A stretch of 64,000 nucleotides of DNA from an uncultured Clostridia bacterium (GCA_947588985.1 CANQBG010000002.1:1-64000), one strand, 5' to 3'. Shown: positions 45,925-55,645, counted from the first letter of the stretch. Numbers and translations are program-made. Notes: generated by a model not told the origin, from the letters alone.

Positions 45925-47973
45925 TTATGCCCCCTGTTTTTCAAGCATGATGATAATTTCCTGTGTCGGCTCATACATTCCCATCGACACATTCCCGCCG
46001 AAATACATATGATAGGATTCCATTAAATAAAAGGTATTGTCTTGCAAAGCTGTATTCTTCAGAGAAATTCCATCGACAAGTTCCAATCCCGAGCACACGC
46101 TGAGCGCGTCAAACGCATTTCTTACCTGTTCTTTCCAATCCTTATCGACCCACTTGTAGACATTATTCGTTTTTGTGCTATCACGGGCTTCATTATAAAG
46201 CGGCGTGGTATCTTTATCCGAAATTCCATACCAATAGATATTTCCATAATAAATGTTCCAATACCAAAGTACGATTTCCGGTTCGGAATAATGATAAGCC
46301 GAAGCATTGCCGTCCACAAAGTTCGACCCTTGATTAGAGCTTTCCCAAACTCCGTTTTGGATATTTAAGATGTCGCTCCAAGCAATGTCATCCATGGTAT
46401 CCGCATGATATCGTTTTTTCAGCCAATCCGCAAGAGTTTGCCCTTCCGGCTTAGAAAGTTGTTCCATATAGGCATTATAACTTGCTTGACTCCACTCCCT
46501 ATCGGTAGTGCCCAGAACTTCATGGGCATAGGTCAGCGCGGTAACGCTACTCGTCATGACAGGATAATAATGTTCGTCGAATCCGTAGATTTCCTTGATT
46601 TTTTCGAGGATCCCTTCCGTGTTTCCGCTCTCGACTGCCGTTTTCAGCATGGTAATCGCGCCCAATACATTCATATCAAACGTCGTTTTGACGTTGACAG
46701 CCGCATACAAATTCTTTCCGCCGCCGAACTTCACTTTATTATTTACCCCATCTCCCGGCATCGTGGAAGAGGGCCTCTTTAATTCGAATTGCAAGGAAAC
46801 CCTATCCGTTAAATAGTTCTCGTCGTCGGGCAACTGAAATTGCCAACTCAAATCGTATTTATCTGTTCCGGTTTGACTGGACTCGGTTTCCACCACCAAT
46901 TTGCCGTATTCATAGGAGTGGCCGGCCACCGTGCCGGTGTAGAGGCGGTTGTTTTTGTAATAATACCCGTTCGCAACGCCGCCCGCCGTTCCGCCAAGCG
47001 GCTCGAAGCCCTCCGGCGCCTTTGCATTGCAATAGATGCAATAATACCCTTCGTCCTTGCGATATTCAAAAGTACAGGCAAGGCCCGTCGCCGGGGCGCC
47101 GTTGTCGGGGCAGGCAGAGTCCGTGCACCGCCTATTATGCGTGCCGTTGTTTTGAGGCGTATATTCAAAGACGTGTCTGTGCGTGCTGACGGGCTGGTCG
47201 TAGTCGCAATAGACGCAGCGGCCCGCGGCATCGAAGGTGCAGTCCTCCTGGGTGGGCTGATTGCAGATCTTGCAGACCTTGGTGTGCGTGCCGTCCCCGT
47301 TGGCGGTATACGACCCCACCCCATAGGCATGCGCGCAGGGATCGGTGTCGCTGTTCGTCTCCTTCTTCCAGCCGCACTTACTGCATGCGCCGTCCGCCCC
47401 GTCGGTATCGTGCGGGGCGTCCATGACGATGACCTCATGGCATTTGCCGCAGATGACGAGGTGGAACTCCGAGCCGCCCGTCTCGAGCGCGATGGGGCGA
47501 TAGGTGTAGCCGTAGCCCACGAGGTGCAGGCAGGCCTCCGTGGTGGGCGCGAGGCTGAACCACGTTAAGGCGGCCATCTCATATTTTGCCGCGAGGTCGG
47601 CGGGATAGACGATGGAGACGGGATTTTTCCCGTTCATCTCCACGAGGACCACGCGGTTGACGGACTGCTCCCCGCTCTTCTGGATCCAATAGAAGGCATA
47701 CCCGGAGGAAGCCGTATCGACGGGGGCGTTGAGGCCCGCGCTCCGCAGGATGGTTTCCGCACCGGCAAGGCCGTCGGGGACGTTCCCTGCGACCTCTTCG
47801 GCCGTGAGGGCCACATTCATGTTGCGCACCGTCTGCTGGTCTGCCGACATGTTCGCCTTTTGGATCACGCTCGTGAACGTCGGGATGAGCACGGCCGCCA
47901 AAATCGCAATGACCGCGATCACGATGACGAGCTCAACGAGCGTGAATCCGCGGCGCCGTTTGCTTTGTTTCAT
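45925..47973 (-). CDS. Large (682 aa) type IV pilin-like protein with Cys/His-rich module
   Basis: MKQSKRRRGFTLVELVIVIAVIAILAAVLIPTFTSVI; repeated CxxC motifs (ICGKCH, CSKCGW, CKICN, CVYCD, CIYCN). Confidence 0.9.
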   Translation of the reverse strand: MKQSKRRRGFTLVELVIVIAVIAILAAVLIPTFTSVIQKANMSADQQTVRNMNVALTAEEVAGNVPDGLAGAETILRSAGLNAPVDTASSGYAFYWIQKSGEQSVNRVVLVEMNGKNPVSIVYPADLAAKYEMAALTWFSLAPTTEACLHLVGYGYTYRPIALETGGSEFHLVICGKCHEVIVMDAPHDTDGADGACSKCGWKKETNSDTDPCAHAYGVGSYTANGDGTHTKVCKICNQPTQEDCTFDAAGRCVYCDYDQPVSTHRHVFEYTPQNNGTHNRRCTDSACPDNGAPATGLACTFEYRKDEGYYCIYCNAKAPEGFEPLGGTAGGVANGYYYKNNRLYTGTVAGHSYEYGKLVVETESSQTGTDKYDLSWQFQLPDDENYLTDRVSLQFELKRPSSTMPGDGVNNKVKFGGGKNLYAAVNVKTTFDMNVLGAITMLKTAVESGNTEGILEKIKEIYGFDEHYYPVMTSSVTALTYAHEVLGTTDREWSQASYNAYMEQLSKPEGQTLADWLKKRYHADTMDDIAWSDILNIQNGVWESSNQGSNFVDGNASAYHYSEPEIVLWYWNIYYGNIYWYGISDKDTTPLYNEARDSTKTNNVYKWVDKDWKEQVRNAFDALSVCSGLELVDGISLKNTALQDNTFYLMESYHMYFGGNVSMGMYEPTQEIIIMLEKQGA

Positions 47974-48060
47974 ATCGCATTCTCCTTTTGATTTTTTTCC
48001 GCGGCCCGAACTTCTGTCGAATACCCGAATGTTACCGTTTGGGCCGGTTTTTGTGTTCCT

Positions 48061-48088
48061 ATTATAGCACCCCCCCCCGGTCTGTCAA
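48061..48088 (-). promoter_or_regulatory. Promoter of the large pilin-like gene with G9 tract in spacer
   Basis: Minus strand: TTGACA-GACC-GGGGGGGGG-TGC-TATAAT, spacer 16. Confidence 0.85.
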
Positions 48089-48318
48089 GTATTTGATAGG
48101 ATTTTTTGAAAAATTTTTGGGGGACGCGAAAATTTTTTTGGGAGAACGCGAGACGGGACGAACGCCGGAAACAGGCGGAAAGCGGCGACGGAGGGAAAAC
48201 AGAGGGCGCGAAAGACCCCGCGGAAGGCCGCGGGGTGCAATCGGGAATGCGCGATCGGAAAACGAGCGCTGTGGGGTGTGCGAATGAGAAAGATGGGAAG
48301 GCGAGGGAAGCGCCCTTT

Positions 48319-49026
48319 TTATTTCTCGTCGAGTACGGGTTTGATATAGTCGGTGGGATCGACGTAGTCGCCGCTCAAGATGACTTCGAGGTGCAGATGC
48401 TCGCCGTCCTTGGCCTCACTGCCGTAGGCCGTGGCGACTTCCCCGATCTTCTGGCCCACCGTCACGGCGTCGCCCGCCTTCAGACCCTCGACGGGCTCGA
48501 CGAAGCGATAGACCGACTTCAAGCCGTCGCCGTGGTCGATGACGATGAGATTGCCGAGCTCGGGGCTCATGCTGATCTCCTCCACCTTGCCCGCGGCCAT
48601 GCTCCGCACCTCGGTGCCCGCGGCCGCCGCGAAATCCACCGCCTTATGGCGATACCACCAGCCGTTGATCTGATTCTCGTAGATGGCCGCGTATTCCACC
48701 GCGTACGTCTCGCAGTCGATGGGCGCGACGAACTTGACCGTCTCGCCGCCCGTGGGACCGGAGGGATCGTCGGGCTCTGCGGGATCCGAGGGACCGGTGG
48801 GATCCGAAGGTTCGTCGGGGCCCGCGGGATCGTTCGGATCGTCGGGGCCGGGGTTTTCGGGACCATCGACGGGGGGCTTCTCGACGACGGGGTTCTTCTC
48901 CGCCGTGACGAAATAGACGGTGAGCACCAGCCCCGCGATGAGCAGGAGGGCGCACACGGCGATCAGGGCATAGTAGATGACTTTCTTTTTGCTTTTGGAA
49001 TTGGGATTGGGATTGGTTTCTTCCAT
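48319..49026 (-). CDS. M23-family peptidase domain protein (SpoIIQ-like)
   Basis: N-terminal TM, Pro-rich linker, RHKAVDFAAAAGTEV and HLHLEV M23 motifs. Confidence 0.85.
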   Translation of the reverse strand: MEETNPNPNSKSKKKVIYYALIAVCALLLIAGLVLTVYFVTAEKNPVVEKPPVDGPENPGPDDPNDPAGPDEPSDPTGPSDPAEPDDPSGPTGGETVKFVAPIDCETYAVEYAAIYENQINGWWYRHKAVDFAAAAGTEVRSMAAGKVEEISMSPELGNLIVIDHGDGLKSVYRFVEPVEGLKAGDAVTVGQKIGEVATAYGSEAKDGEHLHLEVILSGDYVDPTDYIKPVLDEK

Positions 49027-49111
49027 ATTTTGCCTCCGAAAAATTTGTATGTAGATGATGGACGAGGGCGAGGCGATTTATACCTCCCATCTTTGCGCGC
49101 CCGCCGTTTTT

Positions 49112-49552
49112 TCAGAATCCGCCGAAGATGACGGGCGTGCCCACCTTGGTCATTTCCGCGCTTACCGCGATGTGCAAATTGACCGCATGACCGTTTATGG
49201 CGATACCATGTCCGAGAGAGGGGGCGTAGTAATAATAATTTACGACGCCTGCCGCCTCCTCCGTGAAGAGGAGCTTTGCGGAAAATTTTTTCTCGAGGGC
49301 GGCCTTTACGTTCCCCTCGTAGAGTGTGCTCTCCCCCCGCACGTCGGGGCGGAGGAACTTTTCGAGGGCGGGGGAGGCCGTCTCGACGATGTCCGCGGAG
49401 GAAGTCCCCATATAGAGCTCATAGCTGAGGCCGGGCTCGAACACGGGCGCGGCCATGAGCGCATAGAGGCCCCCCGCGCCGAACAGGCAAAGCGCGAGCA
49501 GCAGGATGAGTTTCAAAGTCCCCGTGCGCAGCATAAAAAAATCCTCCCGCAT
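49112..49552 (-). CDS. Hypothetical secreted/membrane protein
   Basis: N-terminal TM LKLILLLALCLFGAGGLYALM; 146 aa. Confidence 0.5.
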   Translation of the reverse strand: MREDFFMLRTGTLKLILLLALCLFGAGGLYALMAAPVFEPGLSYELYMGTSSADIVETASPALEKFLRPDVRGESTLYEGNVKAALEKKFSAKLLFTEEAAGVVNYYYYAPSLGHGIAINGHAVNLHIAVSAEMTKVGTPVIFGGF

Positions 49553-49606
49553 GATTCGGAAGGATTATCGCCGCATGGGCGCGGATTTATACGTCGCAGG
49601 GAAAAA

Positions 49607-49942
49607 TTATCCCCACGCGAGCGGTTCGCCGCCGAGAATGTGGATGTGAAGGTGGGGAACGGTCTGCCCCGCGGCCTCCCCCTGATTGACGACGAGGCGA
49701 TACCCCCCTTCGAGCCCGAGGGAGGGCGCAAGGCGGCCGATCGTAGAAAGCGCGCGCGCGAGCACGCCGGCGCGGGCGTCCGTGAGTTCCGCGAGCGTCT
49801 TATAGTGCTCCTTGGGGACGGCGAGCAGGTGGATCTTCGCGATGGGCGCGATGTCCTTGAATACGACGATCTCCTCGTCCTCGTAGACCTTCGCGGAGGG
49901 GATCTCCCCGGCAATGATTTTGCAGAATACGCAGGTTTCCAT
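49607..49942 (-). CDS. HIT family protein
   Basis: CVFCKIIAGEIPSAKVYEDEEIVVFKDIAPIAKIHLLAVPKEHY...GQTVPHLHIHILGG. Confidence 0.95.
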   Translation of the reverse strand: METCVFCKIIAGEIPSAKVYEDEEIVVFKDIAPIAKIHLLAVPKEHYKTLAELTDARAGVLARALSTIGRLAPSLGLEGGYRLVVNQGEAAGQTVPHLHIHILGGEPLAWG

Positions 49943-49972
49943 GTGATTTCTCCTTATCGAAAATTCGTTGAT

Positions 49973-51247
49973 TTATTTACGGGGACTCGTTTCCAAGGGG
50001 CCGGAAACGAGGTCGCACGCCGCGCCGTCGAGATGGCGTTTTGTGAGCCGAACCTCGTACATGCCCCCCTCCTTTGCCGTCTCATTGTAGACGCGGATGT
50101 AGTTTTCGGTGTAGCCGCCGTCCTCCTCGAAGAGCGCGGTGAGCGTTTTCCCCAAGAAGCGGGAGAGGTAGCGCTCCTGTGCGCGCGCGGCGACTTCCCC
50201 GAGCCGTTTTGCGCGCTCCTTTTTGACGTCTGCGGCAATTTGTACAAGGCGCGCCGCCTGCGTCCCCGGCCGCGGGGAGAAGGGAAAGACGTGCACGCGC
50301 GCGAATCCCGCCTCCTCCACGATGGAACACGACGAGAGAAAGTCCTCCTCCGTCTCGGTGGGGAAGCCGACGATGATGTCCGTCGTGATGGCGGCCTCCG
50401 GAAAGGCCGCGTAAATTTCCTCGCAGACGGCGAGGTACTCCTCCCGCGTATAGCGGCGGTTCATGGCACGGAGGACGCGCGTAGACCCGCTCTGCAGGGA
50501 GAGGTGGAAGTGCGGCGCGACGTTGCCCGCCGCCTTCATCTTTCGGAGGAAATCCTTGCCCACGATCCCCGCCTCGAGCGAGCCCAAACGGACGCGCGCG
50601 GGGAGATCCCGGAGGGCGAGGAGGAGGTCTCCGAGGTCGCGCTCCCCATCCCGCCATGCCGAGAGGTCGATGCCGGTGAGCACGATCTCCTTCGCCGGGA
50701 GGGCAGAGGCCTCCGCGACGATGGACGAGAGGGCGCGGCTGCGGCTCCTCCCGCGCAGGTAGGGAATAAGGCAGTAGGAACAGAAGCGGTCGCACCCGTC
50801 CTGCACCCGCAAAAAGGCGCGCGTCTTGTTGGACGCGGGCGGGGGGAGCTCGGTGAACTCCGTCTCCGCCTCGAGCATGACCCCCTTGGCGAACGCGCCG
50901 ACGCGCTCCGCTCCGGCCGGGCCGATGAACTCGAGCAGGCGGTCCTTGTGCATGGCCCCCGCGACGAGCACGACGCCCGTCCGCTCCGCAAACTCCTCCG
51001 CGTTCTCCTGCGCGGCGCAGCCGAACACGACGACGGGCGCGGCGGGGCTGAATTTCCGCATGCGGGCGATCGCCTGCCGCGACTTCCGCGCCGCTTCCGC
51101 CGTGACGGCGCATGTGTTGAGAAGGTAGAGATCGGCGGGGCCGAGCGCGTCCGTCACCGTGTGCCCGAGATCCGCAAGCCCCCGCATGAGCGAGGCGCTC
51201 TCGACCTCATTCTGCTTGCAACCGAGCGTGAAAATACAGATCTTCAT
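49973..51247 (-). CDS. mtaB: tRNA t6A37 methylthiotransferase MtaB (radical SAM)
   Basis: IFTLGCKQNEVES; VQDGCDRFCSYCLIPYLRGRSRSR; start trimmed to MKICIFTLGCKQN. Confidence 0.94.
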   Translation of the reverse strand: MKICIFTLGCKQNEVESASLMRGLADLGHTVTDALGPADLYLLNTCAVTAEAARKSRQAIARMRKFSPAAPVVVFGCAAQENAEEFAERTGVVLVAGAMHKDRLLEFIGPAGAERVGAFAKGVMLEAETEFTELPPPASNKTRAFLRVQDGCDRFCSYCLIPYLRGRSRSRALSSIVAEASALPAKEIVLTGIDLSAWRDGERDLGDLLLALRDLPARVRLGSLEAGIVGKDFLRKMKAAGNVAPHFHLSLQSGSTRVLRAMNRRYTREEYLAVCEEIYAAFPEAAITTDIIVGFPTETEEDFLSSCSIVEEAGFARVHVFPFSPRPGTQAARLVQIAADVKKERAKRLGEVAARAQERYLSRFLGKTLTALFEEDGGYTENYIRVYNETAKEGGMYEVRLTKRHLDGAACDLVSGPLETSPRK

Positions 51248-51960
51248 CCGAGTTCTCCGAGCGCGTGCGCCGCGACGGCCACCATGGCGATCGCCGCCGT
51301 CTCCGCCCGCAAGATGCGCCGCCCGAGCGTGACGCCGCGATATCCGAGCGCCACGGCCTCCGCGTATTCCTCCTCCGCAAAGCCCCCTTCGCTGCCCACA
51401 ACAAGGGCGCACGGGGCCTCGATCGCGGACATGCCCCCCTCGTTTTGCATCAGGAACTCGCAAGCGAAGAGTTTTACGGGATACTCCGCGGCGGAGAGGA
51501 GGGCCTCCTTTAAGGTGGGAAAATAGTCGATCGCGGGGGTCTTGGTCCGAAGGCATTGCTTCGCGGCCTCCCGCGCCACCTTTTTGAGGCGTTCGAGCTT
51601 GTTTTCATTCATGTATGCGGCGCAGAATTTGGAGGAAAAGACGCCCACGCGGCTCACTCCGAGCTCCGTCGCCTTCTGTACGACGAGCTCCGTCTTATCC
51701 CCCTTCAAGAGGCCTACGAGAAGGCAGATCTCGGACATGGGTTCGGTGGACGCGGTCTGCTCCTTCACGACGTGCAGCAACATGCGCCCCTTTTCCACCC
51801 CCGTGACGACGGCGGAATACGCCTTTCCGCTCCCATCGAGGAGGGTGACTTCGTCCCCGACGGTGAGGCGGAGCACATTCTTGGCATGGCGGAATTCGTC
51901 GCCCGCGAGCGCCACTTCCTCCGTGACGCGTTCCACAAAAAATCGCTTGGGAGCCGCCAT
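51244..51960 (-). CDS. rsmE: 16S rRNA (uracil1498-N3)-methyltransferase
   Basis: PKRFFVERV...HAKNVLRLTVGDEV...VVGSEGGFAEEEY...LGRRILRAETA. Confidence 0.94.
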   Translation of the reverse strand: MAAPKRFFVERVTEEVALAGDEFRHAKNVLRLTVGDEVTLLDGSGKAYSAVVTGVEKGRMLLHVVKEQTASTEPMSEICLLVGLLKGDKTELVVQKATELGVSRVGVFSSKFCAAYMNENKLERLKKVAREAAKQCLRTKTPAIDYFPTLKEALLSAAEYPVKLFACEFLMQNEGGMSAIEAPCALVVGSEGGFAEEEYAEAVALGYRGVTLGRRILRAETAAIAMVAVAAHALGELG

Positions 51961-52895
51961 CACCGCCTCCCGAACACGAGCGCGCACCAGCCGCCCCGGC
52001 TGCGCTCCTCCAAAAGGCGAAGCCCCTGCGCGGCGTAGGCCTCCGCCACGGCGCCCCGCCGCTCCTCGAGAATGCCCGAGAGCACGACGGTCCCCCCCTC
52101 CTCGAGATGGGCGGGAATGGCGGGCGCGAGCAGCAGGAGCACCTCCGCCGTGATGTTGGCGAGGATGAGGCCGGCCTTCATGGCGGTGTCGTCTAAGAGA
52201 TTGGTCTCGGAGACGGCGACGTCCACGCCGTTTTTGGCGGCATTATGTTTGGCGCTGGCGACGGCGATGGGGTCGATATCGGTGAGATAACAGCCCTTCG
52301 CGCCGAGTTTTTTGGCCGCGATGCCCAAGATCCCGCTTCCGCAGCCCACGTCTAAGGCGACGTCGCCCGCCTTGAGATACTTCTGCATGAGCTCGACGCA
52401 CATCGCCGTCGTCTCGTGTTCCCCCGTGCCGAAGGCCATGTTGGAGTCGAGAAGGATGACCTTCTCTTCGGGCGCGGCACGGTATTCGATCCACTCGGGC
52501 ACGACGACCACCTTCCCCAACCGGATGGGGCGGAAGTGCTTCTTCCAGATCTCGATCCAGTCGTCGCCGTCGATCTCGCGCACGCTCTCCTCGAGGGTGC
52601 CGAAGTCGATCTCCCCCGCGGCGAGCGCCTTCCGCTCGCGGAGGGCGCGCACGATGGCGGGGATCTCCTCCCGCGCGGAGAGCTCCAAAAAGGCCTTGAC
52701 GAGCACGTCGCTGCGGGGCGTCTGCAGGGCGGGGTCGAGGTAGTCCCAATAGATCCCGTGGACGCCCGCCTGCAAAGCGACGACGTCGGCGTAGTCGGAG
52801 ACGGCCACGCCGCCCACGGTGTAGTCCCAGAGGAGGTCCGCGACGAGCTCGCTCGCCTCCGAAGTCGTCCGGATGGTAAGTTCGAGATATTTCAT
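51960..52895 (-). CDS. prmA: Ribosomal protein L11 methyltransferase
   Basis: LLDSNMAFGTGEHETTAMCVELMQKYLKAGDVALDVGCGSGILGIAAKKLGA; start trimmed to MKYLELTIRTTSEASE. Confidence 0.95.
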   Translation of the reverse strand: MKYLELTIRTTSEASELVADLLWDYTVGGVAVSDYADVVALQAGVHGIYWDYLDPALQTPRSDVLVKAFLELSAREEIPAIVRALRERKALAAGEIDFGTLEESVREIDGDDWIEIWKKHFRPIRLGKVVVVPEWIEYRAAPEEKVILLDSNMAFGTGEHETTAMCVELMQKYLKAGDVALDVGCGSGILGIAAKKLGAKGCYLTDIDPIAVASAKHNAAKNGVDVAVSETNLLDDTAMKAGLILANITAEVLLLLAPAIPAHLEEGGTVVLSGILEERRGAVAEAYAAQGLRLLEERSRGGWCALVFGRR

Positions 52896-53037
52896 GCCTC
52901 TATTATAATGGATGGCGCGGCGGATGTCAAGGATTTGCAAAAGACGCGCCCGAAATGCCCGAAATCTCGCAATCCCCCCTTGCAAAGTAAAAAAAATTGT
53001 GCTATAATACGGGTAATATCTCATTGCAGAGGAATGT

Positions 53038-54543
53038 ATGAAACGACACCGCGCGCCCCACGGCTCCCCGGAAGGGAGCGCCTCCCCCTCAAAACGCGGC
53101 TTTCTCGGCCGGCTCGACGCCTTCTTCGGCATCACGGCCGCAGGGTCCGACTTCAAACGGGAGATCTTAGCCGGGCTCACCACCTTCACGGCCATGGTCT
53201 ATATCCTCATGGCCAATTCCGAGATGTTCGCAAAAGTCATCCCGGCGGAAAACGCCGCCGCGGCCTACGGCGCCGCCTACCTCGCCACGGCGATCGGAGC
53301 CGTCGCGGGGACGATGCTCATGGCCTTCTTCGCCAAAATGCCCCTCGCGCAGGCCTCCGGCATGGGCATCAACGCCTTTATCGTCTACTCGCTCATCCTC
53401 GGCGGGACGGGTCTCACCTATGCCAACTGCATGGCGATCACCCTCCTCAACGGCGCCCTCTTCCTCATCCTCACCCTCACGGGAGTGCGCAAGCGGATCT
53501 TCGAGGCCATCCCCGCGGGCATCCGCCACGCCATCCCCATCGGGATCGGGCTCTTCATCGCCTTTGTGGGGTTGCAGGACGCGGGCGTCATCACCGCCGA
53601 TCCCTCCACCCTCGTCACTCTCGTCTCCTTCAACCTCCTCGGCACGAACACCTATTTCAACATGGTCGGCGCGCTCGTCGCCCTCCTCGGCGTCGTCGCC
53701 ATCGCCGCCTTCGCGAAGAAGAACGTGAAGGGCGGGCTCTTTTGGGGCATTCTCGGCTCTACGGCGCTTTACTATGCCCTCACCGGCATCGGCGCGGCCT
53801 GCGGGTCCGTCGCGTGCAGGGAGTTTTACGGGAGCTTCACCCTCACCGACCCCTTCTCCGCCTTCGCCGCGTGGGGGAAGCACTCCTTTGCGGCCGTCTT
53901 TACGCAGGGCTTCGATTTCAGCGGCTACCTCGGCACGCCGGGCAACAATGCGGGCACGCTCGCCGTCCTTCTCGTCACCTCCGAGCTCTCCCTCTGCATG
54001 ATCGGCATGTTCGACACGGTGGGCACGCTCTACGGCGCATGCTCCAAGGGCAACCTGCTCGATGAGCGGGGCGTTCCCCTCCGCATGGAACGCATGATGC
54101 TCACCGATTCCATCGCTACCTGCGTGGGCGCGGTGGCGGGGACCTCCACCGTGATCACCTTCGTGGAGTCCTCCTCGGGCGTCGCGGCGGGCGGAAAGAC
54201 GGGGTTCACCGCCTTCACGGCGGGGCTTCTCTTCTTAGCCGCCATGCTGCTCTCCCCCATCGCACGGCTCATCCCCGCCCCTGCGACGGCGGCCGCGCTC
54301 ATCTGGATCGGCGTGCAGATGATGTCCTCCGTCACCAAGATCGATTGGGAGGACCCCGCCGACGCCGCCGTGGCCTTCCTCTCCTTCCTCGTGATGCTGC
54401 TCGGCTACTCCATCGCCAAGGGGATCGGCATCGGCATCCTCGCCTATATCCTCATCATGCTCGTCACGGGGAACGCAAAGAAGGTGCCCGTGCCCACCTA
54501 TCTCATCGGCGCGCTCTTTCTCGCCACCTTCCTCCTGACATAA
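53038..54543 (+). CDS. NCS2-family purine permease (AzgA-like)
   Basis: RLDAFFGITAAGSDFKREILAGLTTFTAMVYILMANSEMF...GMFDTVGTLYGACSKG...AGTSTVITFVESSSGVAAGGKTGFTA. Confidence 0.93.
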   Translation: MKRHRAPHGSPEGSASPSKRGFLGRLDAFFGITAAGSDFKREILAGLTTFTAMVYILMANSEMFAKVIPAENAAAAYGAAYLATAIGAVAGTMLMAFFAKMPLAQASGMGINAFIVYSLILGGTGLTYANCMAITLLNGALFLILTLTGVRKRIFEAIPAGIRHAIPIGIGLFIAFVGLQDAGVITADPSTLVTLVSFNLLGTNTYFNMVGALVALLGVVAIAAFAKKNVKGGLFWGILGSTALYYALTGIGAACGSVACREFYGSFTLTDPFSAFAAWGKHSFAAVFTQGFDFSGYLGTPGNNAGTLAVLLVTSELSLCMIGMFDTVGTLYGACSKGNLLDERGVPLRMERMMLTDSIATCVGAVAGTSTVITFVESSSGVAAGGKTGFTAFTAGLLFLAAMLLSPIARLIPAPATAAALIWIGVQMMSSVTKIDWEDPADAAVAFLSFLVMLLGYSIAKGIGIGILAYILIMLVTGNAKKVPVPTYLIGALFLATFLLT

Positions 54544-54644
54544 AAAAACGGCGCATCGCTCGCCGTGTAGAAGAAATCGGGGCCACCCATGTGCGAAACA
54601 GACCCATTCGAATCGCATTTTGATCCCAAGATAGCACACTGTCC

Positions 54645-54672
54645 CCGGCGCGAAAGGCTGCGCCGGGGACAG
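54645..54672. terminator. Strong inverted repeat between convergent genes (possible terminator)
   Basis: CTGTCCCCGGCGC-gaaaggct-GCGCCGGGGACAG; weak T-tract. Confidence 0.55.
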
Positions 54673-54718
54673 GATCTTATTGGAAGAAGTTCGCTCTTCC
54701 GCCCCGAAGGGGAGAGGA

Positions 54719-55645
54719 TCAATACTTGGTCACTTTGACCGATTTGATGAGGATGGGCATCTCGATCGGCGTCTCGAAGGTGGCCGTGTAGGCGCTCTTG
54801 CGGACGCTCTCGAAGGGCTCGTATTGGTTGAGCGGCACGTTTTCCTGCGTCGTCGTGAAGGAGAACTCGTCCTCCTCGCTGTGCTCCCCAATGTAATCGC
54901 TGATGGCGAGGAGCAGACCGTTTTGGAGCTGGCCCTCATAGTCCTTCGCCATGCCGAACACGCAGTATTTCTCCGCGAGGTCGTAATTGGGGGCGCTGCT
55001 CGGGGAGAGATAGGTGTAGAAGAGGGACGTCGCGCTGTTCATGACGTAGTTCTCGTATTGGAGCGCCTTCCCATCCGTGGCCTTGCCGCCGTCCGCACGG
55101 GCGATCGTCACCTTGTCGGTGATCTTGTCGCCCTTGTCGGAATAATACATGACGAGCGCGCCCTGCCTGTGGTCGTACTCGCGGCCATACTCATTCTGCA
55201 CCTTGCCCGCCTGTTCGCCATAGACGGTGTAGAGCCCTTCGCCCTTGTCGGGCGCAATTTGGGTGCCCGCCGTCCGCCAGACGGACTGCGTGAAGGTGAT
55301 CCCCTTCTCCTCCTCGAGGGCGCGGACTTCCGTGAAATAGTCCACTTCGCGGAGCTCGTCGTTTTCGAGCTTATAGCCGCCCGTGTAGAGGAAGTTGGCG
55401 TCATAGTCGTGGATGCACATGCCCTCGTAGTAGCCCGCGTCGGCAAGCTCGATGAAGTGCTTCACCGTCTGCGGAGCGTCGGTGCGGGAGAGGACATAGT
55501 CCACGGCATAGTCCTTGCCGTTGAACGAATAGGTGATGGTGAGCTCGGGGTTGGTCGTCGTACAGCCGGAAAACGCCATGAGCACGCCCGCGGAGAGGGC
55601 GACGGTCAGGGCGACGGCGCCCATTTTGAAGAATTTCTTATTCAC
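54719..55645 (-). CDS. Lipoprotein with divergent cyclophilin-like domain
   Basis: Lipobox SGC; APQTVKHFIELADAGYYEGMCIHDYDANFLYTGGYK resembles the cyclophilin APKTVxNF..G.Y.G..FHR....GG pattern. Confidence 0.6.
   Translation of the reverse strand: MNKKFFKMGAVALTVALSAGVLMAFSGCTTTNPELTITYSFNGKDYAVDYVLSRTDAPQTVKHFIELADAGYYEGMCIHDYDANFLYTGGYKLENDELREVDYFTEVRALEEEKGITFTQSVWRTAGTQIAPDKGEGLYTVYGEQAGKVQNEYGREYDHRQGALVMYYSDKGDKITDKVTIARADGGKATDGKALQYENYVMNSATSLFYTYLSPSSAPNYDLAEKYCVFGMAKDYEGQLQNGLLLAISDYIGEHSEEDEFSFTTTQENVPLNQYEPFESVRKSAYTATFETPIEMPILIKSVKVTKY

Noticed and set aside
48720-48880. Tandem repeats ggatcgtcggg... as possible CRISPR or regulatory repeat
   Set aside because: In frame within the M23 gene, encoding a Pro/Asp/Gly-rich linker (PDDPNDPAGPDEPSDPTGPSDP); simple coding low complexity. 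No CRISPR array was seen in the window.
49055-51526. 823-aa plus-strand ORF
   Set aside because: Antisense to HIT, mtaB and rsmE genes, which have clear family motifs.
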